Shown in pieces: positions 40,625 to 49,983 of a stretch of DNA of 64,000 bases. Within the stretch, counting starts at the first letter, position 1; the number at the start of each line of letters is the position of its first letter. Under the pieces are notes generated by a model. That model was not told the origin of the DNA, did no database searches, and saw only the letters and a program-made list of their open reading frames with translations. The stretch is from Sulfurospirillum sp. 1612 (GTDB lineage Bacteria; Campylobacterota; Campylobacteria; Campylobacterales; Sulfurospirillaceae), in the NCBI RefSeq assembly GCF_036556685.1, contig NZ_CP140614.1, positions 62,001-126,000 on the forward strand, written 5' to 3'. The position numbers were made by a program, and so were the translations under genes.

Positions 40625-40649
40625 TGTAAATGTCAAGTTGACATTTACA
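40625..40649. promoter_or_regulatory. Operator-like dyad 2, directly abutting dyad 1
   Basis: Perfect palindrome with 12-bp arms TGTAAATGTCAA / TTGACATTTACA (40625-40636, 40638-40649) around one G. It shares TGTCA/TGACA half-sites with dyad 1 and ends 22 bp before the repressor ATG. Autorepression is the obvious reading. Confidence 0.75.
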
Positions 40650-40671
40650 ATTAACAAAAAAAGGCACAAAC

Positions 40672-41217
40672 ATGAACTATAATCTTTCTATTATCAATAA
40701 ATTTAAACAATTACTTCAAGCCAAAAATAACAAAGAGTTGGCACAAAAACTTGGATTGAACGATACAGCTATATCCACATGGCTAGCCCGCGACACAATT
40801 AACTATCAAACACTTGTTACGTTTGCAGTACAAAACGATTTGGATTTAAATTTTATATTTAAAGTAGATACTAACAATAAAAAATACGGTAATGATCAGA
40901 AAATAGCAGTTAATACTAAGTTGTTTCTTTTCCCGTTAAGGGCATTAAATGCCTTCATTTTTCTGTTAAAACAAAATGAAGACATTAATACAACCCAAAG
41001 TTTAATCTTAAAAATTGATGAATTTTTTGAAGGCATCAATAATGTTGTACATGTGAATTTCAAGACAACAGATTTTACAACAAAATTAGACAAAAAAAAT
41101 CTAATCTCCTGTGCTAAATATCTACTAGAGGACCAGGATGTGCAAATTATTTTTACGAATAAAGAATATTATTTAGAATATTTAGTTTTTGTACAAAAAT
41201 CAAAAAGGTGGTTATAG
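40672..41217 (+). CDS. CI-like phage-type repressor
   Basis: A 181-residue protein with an N-terminal HTH of the bacteriophage CI repressor class (ELAQKLGLNDTAISTWLARD, then INYQTLVTFAVQNDLDLNFIF). The C-terminal part has no LexA-type Ser-Lys dyad that I can see. It faces the replication genes across two perfect dyads and probably represses itself and perhaps the divergent set. Its 3' end overlaps the opposing small gene by 6 bases. Confidence 0.78.
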   Translation: MNYNLSIINKFKQLLQAKNNKELAQKLGLNDTAISTWLARDTINYQTLVTFAVQNDLDLNFIFKVDTNNKKYGNDQKIAVNTKLFLFPLRALNAFIFLLKQNEDINTTQSLILKIDEFFEGINNVVHVNFKTTDFTTKLDKKNLISCAKYLLEDQDVQIIFTNKEYYLEYLVFVQKSKRWL

Positions 41218-41421
41218 TCCTCTTCTTTTGCAATATTTATAAAAACCATTATATGTTATATTTTTATTTTTAAGGTTTTTATTGCTTAAAATTTTCCATA
41301 TACTTGCTATTCCAACATCCATTTCAAGATACATTTTTATTTCGTCTATATAATCATCCAGAACACTTTTTTTCCCTGGCTTTTGTTTTCTTTTTGTTAT
41401 ATTGTTTTTACCTTCCATCAT
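41212..41421 (-). CDS. Small TraK-like protein following the relaxase
   Basis: A 69-residue basic protein with a C-terminal module VLDDYIDEIKMYLEMDVG, then ITYNGFYKYCKRRGL. This Y..EI..L / S...I / YxxFxxYxK pattern is that of TraK-type accessory proteins of conjugative plasmids, and recurs twice more in this element. ATG 41421 overlaps the relaxase TAA stop. A relaxosome accessory role is an inference. Confidence 0.6.
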   Translation of the reverse strand: MMEGKNNITKRKQKPGKKSVLDDYIDEIKMYLEMDVGIASIWKILSNKNLKNKNITYNGFYKYCKRRGL

Positions 41422-44400
41422 TTTCAATCCCCATATTATTTTCATTTTCTTTGCTTTCTTCTAACTCAACCATTTCTTCCCTCTCAAATCTTTCTTGCCT
41501 TTCATTGTTTTTGATAATGTTTTTGGCTTCTTTGTCAAACAGAATATTCATTTTGGCGTCTAGCTGTTCCTCAAAATAATTGTACTCGTGTTCTTCAATC
41601 AATTCTTTGTTTTCATTTAGCAGTTGACTTGCTTGGTATATGTTATCTTCTTGAAGATATTCAGAAATTTCTTCTTTAAGTGCTTCCTTCTCTAAATAAG
41701 ATTCATAATCTTCTTTTCCATCTTGTAAAGACAATAATATTTGACTGTTAACATCTAGCATCTTTTGCACTTTCTCATCACTGATCTCTAGTCCCTCTTT
41801 TTCAATAGCCTTTTCCATGCCATCATATAGCATTTTGTTTGCTTTCTCTTCTACAAGTTCAAACTTTGCTATTTCTTTTTCAACTTCATATTTACTGGTG
41901 TAATTGTTTATGAATTTTGCTATCTCATAAGGTTTGTCTCTCAAGCCGTAAGCCTCAATGTATTCTTTCTCAAAATTGTTTTCTAATGCTCTGTTCGCTA
42001 TCTCCATGCCTTTAATGTTCAAAGTATCTGCGAGCTTATCTACTTGTATCAGCTTTTCATACATGGTGACATCGTTATGATTATTGTAGTGCTGTATCTT
42101 TTCAAAAGTTTTTATAAAATCTTTTTCCTTGCTTATGTCAGTGATCAGATCGTTATAATATTTTTCTTGGTTATCAAGACTTAAGTTGTCAGGATTGATA
42201 TCAAGCAGAAAAGAGTGTCTATCGTCCATCACGTCTTTAAACTCGCTAATATGTTCGTTGATAAAGTCTTTTGCAGTTGTTTTTGTGATATGATCGGGGA
42301 TATCTATGTATAATGTATCGGCAATTTTATACATAAATTCTAATTGCTTTTCACTTACCGGTGCATTCACAATTGATTCATTGTACGAATGTAAATTATC
42401 TTTTATAAAATGTCCTACGGTTTGTTGATCTTGATTGAACTCAATGTTGAGTTGTTCTGATATTTTGTTTGCAAATTCAATCTTTTTATAGCTTCCATCG
42501 GACACGGTTGGACTTTCTTTGGACTTTTCTTGGACATTGTTAAACTTATTTTCTTTCTGCGATCTTGAAATCTTATCGTCATCTTGCTTTTGTAGTTGGT
42601 CCCAATATGTCGTCGCGTTGTACTTTAGTTGTTCAACTTCTACAAAACTCTTTAATTGCTCTTTGTTATTTGTAAAAATCATCAAATTTTCTTCTGCTCT
42701 TGTGATCGCGACATAGAAAGAGTTAAAGTTTTGATTTGTAGCATCCATATATACAATAACATTTTTAGCGGTTTGACCTTGTGCTTTCATTGTAGTAACT
42801 GCATATCCGTAATCAAGATAATTGTAATCTTTGATATTAAATGTCAATTCATTCTTCTTATCCTGAATAAAAAAAGTTAAGTTCCCTTCGCTATCTATAT
42901 TTTTTAAAACTGCATTCTCTCCGTTATTAATACCTAGCTTTTTATCATTTTTTGTAAAAACGATTTTTTCATTAATGGATAAGTTTATATCCTTTTCAAA
43001 GTATGCTTGTATATTTTTACCGTATTTTTTAAGATCAATTTCATATTCTCCATCTAGTTGAATAGTATTTTTGTCGGTGTTAACGCTTGTAATCCTTAGT
43101 TCTCTCCCCGCTTTAAGATCCCCAATGGCTGCTTGTAGAAATACATGACTGCTCTCTTCATAGCTCTCTGCGAGGAATTTCTTGCTTGGGGTTAAATTGC
43201 TAGATTGTTTTACCGTAAAACGAGTGCTTCTTTGATCTACTACGCCTGCATCTTGAAGTCTTGATCTGATCCTTTCGTTTATTGTGTCTTTTACTTTATT
43301 TGTGTTGGTTAGAATTATATTGTCTTTGTGGCTTTCTCTCCCGGCTACGACCGCCAATTTGTCTTCATCATCCTTGAAATACTCATTAATGACCGCATCA
43401 ACTCCGTCTTTCGTCTCCTGGATGATTCCTTTCTTATCAAGAATGCCAAAAGCTTTAGCACTATCGTATTGATTAAGTGCCCAAACTGCGCTTTTTAATG
43501 TTTGATCTTTTTGTCTTAATACTTCATTCATATTTACGGTTTTCATATCAGCATGATTTTTGAGTAGTACAAATGGATCTCCGGCGCCGATTGCTTTAAA
43601 CTGTTTTTCATCACCGATAAAGACCAATTGCGCTTTTGTCTCGTTTGCAATTTGAACAAGTTTTGCAGCATCCTTTGTTCCTAGCATACTTGCTTCGTCA
43701 ACAATGATTTTTAGATCTTTGTCTCCATCTAGTTCAAGATAACCTTTTTCGTATTTGTTTAGAAAGCTTGCAATGGTTGAGCTTTCAATGCCGGCACCTT
43801 TAAAAACTTCTTTAGATTTGATTGCGGTTTTTAATTCTATTTCATTTGCAGCTTTACCGGTATAGGATAAACCTATAATCTTTGTATTAGATGATTTTAA
43901 CTCGTTAAGAGCTTTCAACATTGTAGTCTTGCCTACACCGGCGTCACCCTGAATACCGATAACTTGATTTTTATTGCTTAGGATATGTACTGTTGCTTTT
44001 TGCTGCCCTATAGTCAAACTTTTGCCTGTTCTATCTTGTTGTTCGTTAGAATAATTCTCGACAAGTTCTTTAGCATCTCTTTTTAAGTACGCCTGCTTGA
44101 TCGTTTTAGTCTCCTTGACTGATTCAATTAAGTCATGCTCTGCGGATAATATTGAGGCTGTCGTGTATTTGTCTTCACCGAGAGAAATCATAGTGTGGTT
44201 TTTAGTAAAAAGAGCTTCCTCAAAGACACTTGGTGCTATATGCTCTCTCATTGCCATTTTCCCGGCAATGGTAACAATGTCATTTTGAGAAAACACGGAT
44301 GTTTCTTCGCTTAAAGCATAAGTTGCATTTTCGAGATATTCTTTTGCTTTTTCTATCTTATCATCACGGCTTAGAATTTCATTTTTGCCTGGATTAACTT

Positions 44401-45361
44401 GTAAATGTTTTCCCTTATCAAACCCTAACGCTTCGGCTCTTTTTAGGTTGTCTTGTTCTACCGCTTTTCTGTCAATTTTTCCTTTCCATTCTCTTGAGTG
44501 ATATGCAGCCATTTGCTTGATCTCGCTGTCACTTTTATTTGGATATTTTTGTTTTAACTCTTTGATGAGACTTTCTTCGTTGAGTTGCACTGAGCGTTTT
44601 GAGAATTCTTCTAATAATTTATCGTCATCTTTGGTTTTAAAATCTATTTCAAAGAATGCCTGGCTTTGATTAACAATTCTTATATCGAATCCTAACTCAG
44701 ACATTGAGTTGGCAAGTTCCATACGATACAAAGAACCCACCTTAATATATTCTTTGAAAATATCACCGGTTTCAATTGCTTTAAAAGTTCCATCTTTTGC
44801 TTGTGTCATATTCATAACGACTGCATGAGTGTGTAAGGAAGGATCTACGGTTGTTTTCCCAGTTTCTCCGTTTTTGACCGGACGCGCTACCGAGTGGGTA
44901 AATTTAGCAACCGCAATATTCCCGCTTCTGTATTTTGTGGTATTACCATCAATTGTTTCTCGTGTTTGTATCAATCTTTCAAAGTTATCAACACCTTTTT
45001 CAACGGCTTTATGGTGTGCATTCATAATTGCGGTCGCTAGTTTTTTATCCCCCGTTGCGTTTGCAAGTTCTAAAGCTACCGATACAGATTTTGGGGCATT
45101 GAATGTTAAATCAAGTGCAGCTCTTTTTCTGTCACCATCTTTATCTAGTCTTGTTCCAACGACTTGATTTCCTTCATTGCTTTTACCCCACAAAGCTTTT
45201 TCAAGTTCTTTTTCTGTAACCACCCCAACAAAACCCAGACTCTCAGCGCCTTTGCCTTGCCATTGTCCAAGATCCCCCTCTTGTTGATAGTAGTTGTCTT
45301 TGCTCTCCACATGATATTCCATCGCTGAATTAGCACCTATCCAAGCTGGTGTTGCAATCAT
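41408..45361 (-). CDS. MobF-family conjugative relaxase-helicase (TrwC/TraI-like)
   Basis: A 1317-residue protein that would nick oriT, stay bound to the 5' end and unwind the strand. The TrwC relaxase domain has tyrosines Y16 and Y24-Y25 (DNYYQQEGDLGQWQGKGAE), FNAPKSVSVALEL, and the histidine motif DPSLHTHAVVMNMT. A RecD/TraI-type helicase follows: Walker A GIQGDAGVGKTTMLKAL, Walker B IIVDEASMLGT, and FIGDEKQFKAIGAGDP. The last 350 residues are acidic and helical. ATG 45361 has AAAGGAAC upstream and box 1 behind it. Confidence 0.93.
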   Translation of the reverse strand: MIATPAWIGANSAMEYHVESKDNYYQQEGDLGQWQGKGAESLGFVGVVTEKELEKALWGKSNEGNQVVGTRLDKDGDRKRAALDLTFNAPKSVSVALELANATGDKKLATAIMNAHHKAVEKGVDNFERLIQTRETIDGNTTKYRSGNIAVAKFTHSVARPVKNGETGKTTVDPSLHTHAVVMNMTQAKDGTFKAIETGDIFKEYIKVGSLYRMELANSMSELGFDIRIVNQSQAFFEIDFKTKDDDKLLEEFSKRSVQLNEESLIKELKQKYPNKSDSEIKQMAAYHSREWKGKIDRKAVEQDNLKRAEALGFDKGKHLQVNPGKNEILSRDDKIEKAKEYLENATYALSEETSVFSQNDIVTIAGKMAMREHIAPSVFEEALFTKNHTMISLGEDKYTTASILSAEHDLIESVKETKTIKQAYLKRDAKELVENYSNEQQDRTGKSLTIGQQKATVHILSNKNQVIGIQGDAGVGKTTMLKALNELKSSNTKIIGLSYTGKAANEIELKTAIKSKEVFKGAGIESSTIASFLNKYEKGYLELDGDKDLKIIVDEASMLGTKDAAKLVQIANETKAQLVFIGDEKQFKAIGAGDPFVLLKNHADMKTVNMNEVLRQKDQTLKSAVWALNQYDSAKAFGILDKKGIIQETKDGVDAVINEYFKDDEDKLAVVAGRESHKDNIILTNTNKVKDTINERIRSRLQDAGVVDQRSTRFTVKQSSNLTPSKKFLAESYEESSHVFLQAAIGDLKAGRELRITSVNTDKNTIQLDGEYEIDLKKYGKNIQAYFEKDINLSINEKIVFTKNDKKLGINNGENAVLKNIDSEGNLTFFIQDKKNELTFNIKDYNYLDYGYAVTTMKAQGQTAKNVIVYMDATNQNFNSFYVAITRAEENLMIFTNNKEQLKSFVEVEQLKYNATTYWDQLQKQDDDKISRSQKENKFNNVQEKSKESPTVSDGSYKKIEFANKISEQLNIEFNQDQQTVGHFIKDNLHSYNESIVNAPVSEKQLEFMYKIADTLYIDIPDHITKTTAKDFINEHISEFKDVMDDRHSFLLDINPDNLSLDNQEKYYNDLITDISKEKDFIKTFEKIQHYNNHNDVTMYEKLIQVDKLADTLNIKGMEIANRALENNFEKEYIEAYGLRDKPYEIAKFINNYTSKYEVEKEIAKFELVEEKANKMLYDGMEKAIEKEGLEISDEKVQKMLDVNSQILLSLQDGKEDYESYLEKEALKEEISEYLQEDNIYQASQLLNENKELIEEHEYNYFEEQLDAKMNILFDKEAKNIIKNNERQERFEREEMVELEESKENENNMGIENDGR

Positions 45362-45385
45362 CTCTTGTTCCTTTTTCTGATTATT

Positions 45386-45405
45386 CTCTTACTTATATTC
45401 AGAAA
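45386..45405 (-). promoter_or_regulatory. Element box 1 (TTTCTGAATATA), upstream of the relaxase
   Basis: Minus-strand TTTCTGAATATAAGTAAGAG, 24 nt before the relaxase ATG. One of nine like-oriented copies. Confidence 0.7.
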
Positions 45406-45441
45406 TTAACGATAAATCAATATATTTTTTGTTACATCGCT

Positions 45442-45454
45442 GTTACATTGTAAC
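45442..45454. promoter_or_regulatory. GTTACA-N-TGTAAC palindrome, copy 1
   Basis: GTTACATTGTAAC, with an extra half-site GTTACA at 45431-45436. Located 81 bp upstream of the relaxase ATG. Binding protein unknown. Confidence 0.55.
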
Positions 45455-45765
45455 GGTTATGAAAACATCGTAGGAGTGCGGTAAAAAATGCTATAATTAA
45501 AAAAATAAAGCGTCCTTCTGTCAATCGGTTTTCGGATGATTTTGTCTGAATAAGTGGTTGATTGGTTTGAATATTTAAGGTCTCAAAATGCGACTACAAA
45601 CTGCTGCACAAAAAAGAATTTGAAGCGGAACAAAATGAAATAATCTCGATTATCGAGCAGAGAGATCCTGGAGGGAAAAAGAAAAGGAAAATTTGATTTT
45701 GCGTCGTATCATAAGGAACGTATGGCAAAGAGAAGATGAGAGCGTTACCGCTTTGTTACCTCAGT

Positions 45766-45778
45766 GTTACAATGTAAC
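45766..45778. promoter_or_regulatory. GTTACA-N-TGTAAC palindrome, copy 2
   Basis: GTTACAATGTAAC, the exact reverse complement of copy 1, 324 bp away. GTTACC half-site-like words at 45754-45759 precede it. Confidence 0.55.
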
Positions 45779-45785
45779 GCGAGAT

Positions 45786-45819
45786 AGTATTCCAGTAAGA
45801 TAGCTCTTACTGGAATATT
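45786..45819. terminator. Strong hairpin after the Sel1-like gene
   Basis: Stem TATTCCAGTAAGA / TCTTACTGGAATA (45788-45800, 45805-45817) with a 4-base loop. It is 32 bp downstream of the minus-strand Sel1-like stop and could end that long transcript, though no T tract follows. Confidence 0.5.
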
Positions 45820-45850
45820 CTAAACACAGTGAGAAGTGAATTAAGGTTGG

Positions 45851-46735
45851 TTACATTTCTGATTTTTGATGCCAATGCTTGGATTGATTTAAATCTTGTT
45901 TGACGCCATAACCTTTTTCATACATATAACTTAATGCCTCTTCTGCGGACTTATTGCCATTAAGAGCTGCTTTATGAATCCAAACGAAAGCTTCTTGATA
46001 GTTATTGCCTTCTGGAATATTACTTTGAAAATATAATTTTCCAAGTTGAAATTGGGCCTCTGGAATATTCTTTTCTGCCAAAACAGTGTAGAGCTTGAAA
46101 GCTTTTTGATATTCCTTCTGAGATAAATATTCTTTTGCTTGAAATAGTTCATTGCTAACTAGTAACTTTTGGACTTGATTAGCCTGTTTAATATGCCTAT
46201 CATAAACATTATATCCTGTCCCAAGAAAGATAAACAATATTCCACTAATGATAGCAATAATAAGTATTTTTTTAAATTCTTTACTTTTTATATAAGCAAT
46301 TATTAGTAGTATGATCTTTTTTAATACTTCAATTAAGAGTAGTGCAGGAATTGAAAATACAAATGTCAGGACACCCAAGATAACAATTTTGCCAATATTT
46401 CCAAAATAGTCCTCTGGAGTAATTCTAAATTTTTCAATGATATAATAAAAAAACTCTACTGCAGGATAGGCTGCTATTACAAATGCTAAAAAAATAAAAA
46501 ATTCATCATAAGATTTTTTCTTACCCTGTGGTTGAGAAGTGCTTTCAATATTGTTTTTGACAATTTGCTTCTTCCCTATAAAAATATAGAGTAAAGCGCT
46601 AAAAGGTAAAAAAATTAATAATATGATCCATATTAATTTATTATTATTTTGAAATTCATTGGAAATGACAGAAAATAAAGAATATATCCATATGATAATA
46701 CCTATAAGCATTATATAATAGACTGAATTATCCAT
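45851..46735 (-). CDS. Membrane protein with C-terminal Sel1-like repeats
   Basis: A 294-residue protein: N-terminal two-helix segment of the PLDc_N type (WIYSLFSVISNEFQNNNKL, IFLPFSALLYIFIGKKQ), three or more further membrane helices, then Sel1/TPR-like repeats (AQFQLGKLYF; AFVWIHKAALNGNKSAEEALSYMYEKGYGV). Sel1 repeats mediate protein contacts. Its ATG overlaps the signal peptidase stop (TAATG). Last gene of the long transfer-module transcript; function unknown. Confidence 0.72.
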   Translation of the reverse strand: MDNSVYYIMLIGIIIWIYSLFSVISNEFQNNNKLIWIILLIFLPFSALLYIFIGKKQIVKNNIESTSQPQGKKKSYDEFFIFLAFVIAAYPAVEFFYYIIEKFRITPEDYFGNIGKIVILGVLTFVFSIPALLLIEVLKKIILLIIAYIKSKEFKKILIIAIISGILFIFLGTGYNVYDRHIKQANQVQKLLVSNELFQAKEYLSQKEYQKAFKLYTVLAEKNIPEAQFQLGKLYFQSNIPEGNNYQEAFVWIHKAALNGNKSAEEALSYMYEKGYGVKQDLNQSKHWHQKSEM

Positions 46736-47835
46736 TAATTATCCTTTGAAAAAGTTTGATGATATAGATATGGTGAACATGATTCTTTATCGATTAGAAT
46801 TGTAATAAGTTCAATATTATTTTTGCTAAGAAATATCTCATGTATTTTAATGCCGGAAAGCAAATAGCTTTGTACATTATTGTTTTTGTTGCTAAAAAGT
46901 AAAGCACAGGTACCACTTTTTTCATTGTCGGAAAAGCTTTTGATAAAATCTTGTTCATCTTTGAAGTTTTTAAGAATATCGTTTTTTGTATAATATGGGT
47001 ATTTCAAATAAAGGGTTATCTCGTTTGAATTGCTACTTGTATATTTAACAGACTGCAAATTGTTATTGAGCATAAGTGGAAGATCTTTATTTTTGGCTAA
47101 CTTGGTTTGAATCAATTCTTTTCTTCTATCTCTGATATGTTGTTCAGTGCTTTCTCCATTTGCAAAATATGCATAGCCAACTATGTCTTGCGCGGGAATA
47201 CTACCCCAAAATCTACTGTCATTGGAGTGATCTCTGTTGTCACCTATCATGAAGTATTTATTTTTTGGAACTTTTGTATAAAATGCATTATAAACTAGAC
47301 CCGGTTTTTTAGGTAATTCTGCAACTAGTGCCGGTTGCATTGCCAGTTGATTGATATTCATATACAAACCCATTTGTTGAAAGATATTGACGCTTTGGTC
47401 ATAGTGAATACCGGGATATTTATAAAAATATGGATTTTTGACCCAGATTTTACCGCCAAACGTGACGATTTGATCCGCTTGGAAGTTTTTCTTCATATAA
47501 GCATCGCCTTCGCGAAATCTAATATAAAGTGTTTTATCTGCATAGAGGATTTGATCTCCACCGAAGGCTACACAACGTTTGGCGTATATGACTTTTATAT
47601 TCTGAGGATATTTAAATATTAAAATGTCACCTCTTTTGATTTGTGACAAATCGGAGAAAGGTTTTGCCATTAAAATATCACCTACTTGTAATGTAGGGCT
47701 CATACTTTTTGCAACGATTCTATAAGTTTTTTTGTGTAAAAACGCATATAAAAAACCTACTAGTATCCCTATAAATAATAAAACCAAAAAATATTTAGTC
47801 TTTTTAAATCTAATAATATTTTTGCTCACTTTCAT
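46735..47835 (-). CDS. S26 signal peptidase I with C-terminal extension
   Basis: A 366-residue membrane peptidase. One helix (about 14-33), catalytic Ser S44 in AKSMSPTLQVGD, catalytic Lys K86 in YAKRCVAFGGD, and box E MIGDNRDHSNDSRFWG. The last 130 residues have no peptidase motif and are unusual. On conjugative plasmids such enzymes (TraF type) mature pilin; that role is inferred from context. GGAGG precedes the ATG. Confidence 0.88.
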   Translation of the reverse strand: MKVSKNIIRFKKTKYFLVLLFIGILVGFLYAFLHKKTYRIVAKSMSPTLQVGDILMAKPFSDLSQIKRGDILIFKYPQNIKVIYAKRCVAFGGDQILYADKTLYIRFREGDAYMKKNFQADQIVTFGGKIWVKNPYFYKYPGIHYDQSVNIFQQMGLYMNINQLAMQPALVAELPKKPGLVYNAFYTKVPKNKYFMIGDNRDHSNDSRFWGSIPAQDIVGYAYFANGESTEQHIRDRRKELIQTKLAKNKDLPLMLNNNLQSVKYTSSNSNEITLYLKYPYYTKNDILKNFKDEQDFIKSFSDNEKSGTCALLFSNKNNNVQSYLLSGIKIHEIFLSKNNIELITILIDKESCSPYLYHQTFSKDN

Positions 47836-47921
47836 TTGCCTCCAAAATTAAATATGCTGATAATTATACCACTAAATAATGGATTTCAACAATGCTTCTT
47901 TCAATCAACGCAAGATTTCAC

Positions 47922-48179
47922 TCATTCAAGCACATTGCAGCTATTGATGTTGATTGCTTGATTTTCTTTGATGAAATAGCGATCTTTAAAGGTATACCCC
48001 ATCTTTTTTGAGAGAACTATAGTGGTACCATTTTGTTGAGTGCAGACAAACTCTTTCATACTCAAGAAATTTAGCTTTGCACTTGTTTTTGTGTAGGTAT
48101 TTACAGAATAGGTAATAAGTAATAGCGTTGGTAGCACAATAACCGAAATAATTACAAAATTCTTAATATAATCCCACAT
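47922..48179 (-). CDS. Small membrane-anchored protein, unknown function
   Basis: An 85-residue protein with one N-terminal membrane helix (about 7-27) and a short exported domain with two Cys (FVCTQQNG, NINSCNVLE) that could form a disulfide. AGGAG precedes the ATG. It lies 11 bp after the preceding exported protein in the same transcript. Confidence 0.65.
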   Translation of the reverse strand: MWDYIKNFVIISVIVLPTLLLITYSVNTYTKTSAKLNFLSMKEFVCTQQNGTTIVLSKKMGYTFKDRYFIKENQAININSCNVLE

Positions 48180-48190
48180 TGTTGCTCCTT

Positions 48191-49237
48191 TTACTGGAAT
48201 ATTTTTAAGACGGCCAAAGGCGAGCCTGAGTTAATCGCCTGAACGGTTGCACTTGCTGAATTCGTAATGTTATGCGTTAAGGATTTTTCTACAAAAGCAT
48301 TTTCAATTTTCTGTGCGATTTGTTGTTTACCTATACTCTTGAGATGGCTAGTGTATCGACGGACCATATTCGTGATACTTCGTGTTGAACTATTTTGAGA
48401 TAGTTTGGAGAGAGCATTACTTGTGCTAGTTGCATAAGCAAGTGTAAGAAGAGGCGTGGAATAACCAACTCTATCCGATGAATACAAGACTGAACCATTT
48501 TTAAATAGTATAGGTATTGAACTTGTAAGCTGTAATGTATATTCTCCGTTATTACAAGAATATGTATCATTATTTCCACCAAAATTGCATTCATAGATGT
48601 AAATTTTTTGTGGTAGAGTTTGCTGTACTGCTACTTTTAGAGCCATTGCAACCCTGATTTGGATATTATCGATAGTATTTTCTCCAGGGAAGCCGGTAAG
48701 TGTCTTGATCGTAGAATTAACTATCTGTGAAGTGTAATTTAACAATTCAACTATCTTTTTAATTTTTTTAATATTTTTATCTTCCATTCTTGCTCTTTGT
48801 TGTGCTTTTTTTTGATAATAGTTCATCGCAAGATTGTTAACTATATCTTCATCTCCATTAACGTAATAAGATGTTCCAACATCATCATTACCCAAGAAAA
48901 ATGCTTTGCGAGGCCAATTGTATTTCCTAAGCTGAATAAGAACATATGGAATCGGATTGATTTTAATATCCCATGAGCCAGTTTTTGTCTGACTCACAGT
49001 TTTTGTTGAACTTTTGATTTCACTCAAAGTTTTGGTGGTTGAGCTAGACGTACTGTGCTCATTTCCCCTTGATTTTGTTATGTTTTCACTTTTTTGAAAC
49101 TGATGACTCATTTGATGCATCTCTTTTTTTGCCTCGCTACTACTCGTGTCTTTTCGAGAGCTATTTGAAATGTCTGCAAATGATAGAACAGGCGATAAAA
49201 GTAACAAAACAAGGAAAATATTCAAACTTGTTTTCAT
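48191..49237 (-). CDS. Exported protein of the transfer module, unknown function
   Basis: A 348-residue protein with a signal peptide (MKTSLNIFLVLLLLSPVLSFA), a Ser/Thr/Lys-rich low-complexity stretch (about 22-90), and a folded region with a possible disulfide pair (YECNFGGNNDTYSCNNGEY). No family recognised. Its ATG overlaps the upstream stop (ATGA), and it is translated with the two other exported proteins. Confidence 0.68.
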   Translation of the reverse strand: MKTSLNIFLVLLLLSPVLSFADISNSSRKDTSSSEAKKEMHQMSHQFQKSENITKSRGNEHSTSSSTTKTLSEIKSSTKTVSQTKTGSWDIKINPIPYVLIQLRKYNWPRKAFFLGNDDVGTSYYVNGDEDIVNNLAMNYYQKKAQQRARMEDKNIKKIKKIVELLNYTSQIVNSTIKTLTGFPGENTIDNIQIRVAMALKVAVQQTLPQKIYIYECNFGGNNDTYSCNNGEYTLQLTSSIPILFKNGSVLYSSDRVGYSTPLLTLAYATSTSNALSKLSQNSSTRSITNMVRRYTSHLKSIGKQQIAQKIENAFVEKSLTHNITNSASATVQAINSGSPLAVLKIFQ

Positions 49238-49983
49238 TGCTCCATGCCTCTTATGTGATATCCAAAATATTCAAATTTTTTAAATATCATTTTAGTTGCC
49301 AAATTCACAGGCCTAATACTTTCTAGGTAGCTTTCTAGTTTCGGATAATTTGATAAAAGTGTTAGTATTTTAATAGCTTTTGCATTTCCCCTTAATGCAA
49401 GTTTTACAGTAGTAACGAATTCATGTTTCATTACCCCATTGGAAAAATCAGTAGAATAATATCCTTCGGAAAGAAGAAATGAAATCATAAGCAATCTCCT
49501 CTTAATCATAAAACTCTTGCTTTTTCCCGTGAAATATCTTGGAAATTGGATGAATCTAACCCAAAGTGCAGTTGTATCATAAGATACAGTTAAAGAATTT
49601 CCTTTTGTTGAAAGATCTACACTTTTAAGGTTTACCTGTGACGGGACTTGGCCACTTTGTAGTAAACCTATAATTGAACCTTTACGCGCACCTGCAAAAT
49701 CTATTAAATCATCCATCAGCTTACCGCTTGACGCAAGTCCCTTGCTTACTTTATCTGCCGTTGCAGGTATTAGGTCATTTGGATTTTTTGCTATTAATGC
49801 AGCTGTGCAATTAATAGCATCAGCAACAAACCCTGAAATATCATTTCCATAGCCGCCACTTTTTATCCTCTTGTCAAATTTAGCAATAGCTGAATTTATA
49901 CGTGCATCTATACGGCTTGTGTTGGCAGATAAAGCACTTCCTCCAAACATTATTAAAAATGCAACTATAATTACTTTTCTCAT
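49234..49983 (-). CDS. Exported protein of the transfer module, unknown function
   Basis: A 249-residue protein with a signal peptide (cleavage near SALSA, residue 19). It is helical and basic, with FPRYFTGKSKSFMIKRRLLM in the middle. No family recognised. ATGA overlaps link it with the genes on both sides, so the three exported proteins are probably made in fixed ratio and may form one envelope complex. Confidence 0.68.
   Translation of the reverse strand: MRKVIIVAFLIMFGGSALSANTSRIDARINSAIAKFDKRIKSGGYGNDISGFVADAINCTAALIAKNPNDLIPATADKVSKGLASSGKLMDDLIDFAGARKGSIIGLLQSGQVPSQVNLKSVDLSTKGNSLTVSYDTTALWVRFIQFPRYFTGKSKSFMIKRRLLMISFLLSEGYYSTDFSNGVMKHEFVTTVKLALRGNAKAIKILTLLSNYPKLESYLESIRPVNLATKMIFKKFEYFGYHIRGMEQ

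Larger units (their letters stand above)
45362..45850. other. Relaxase upstream region without a gene
   Basis: This 489-bp stretch holds box 1, two GTTACA-N-TGTAAC palindromes and a strong hairpin (45786-45819). A plus-strand frame at 45571-45696 reads as 41 plausible residues (starts IFKVSKCDYKLLHKKEF) but has no start codon or ribosome-binding site, so it may be a gene remnant. Confidence 0.5.

Noticed and set aside
45807-48202. Shared 13-mer TTACTGGAATATT at 45807 and 48190
   Set aside because: One copy is in a terminator-like hairpin and the other in coding sequence with no dyad; treated as coincidence.
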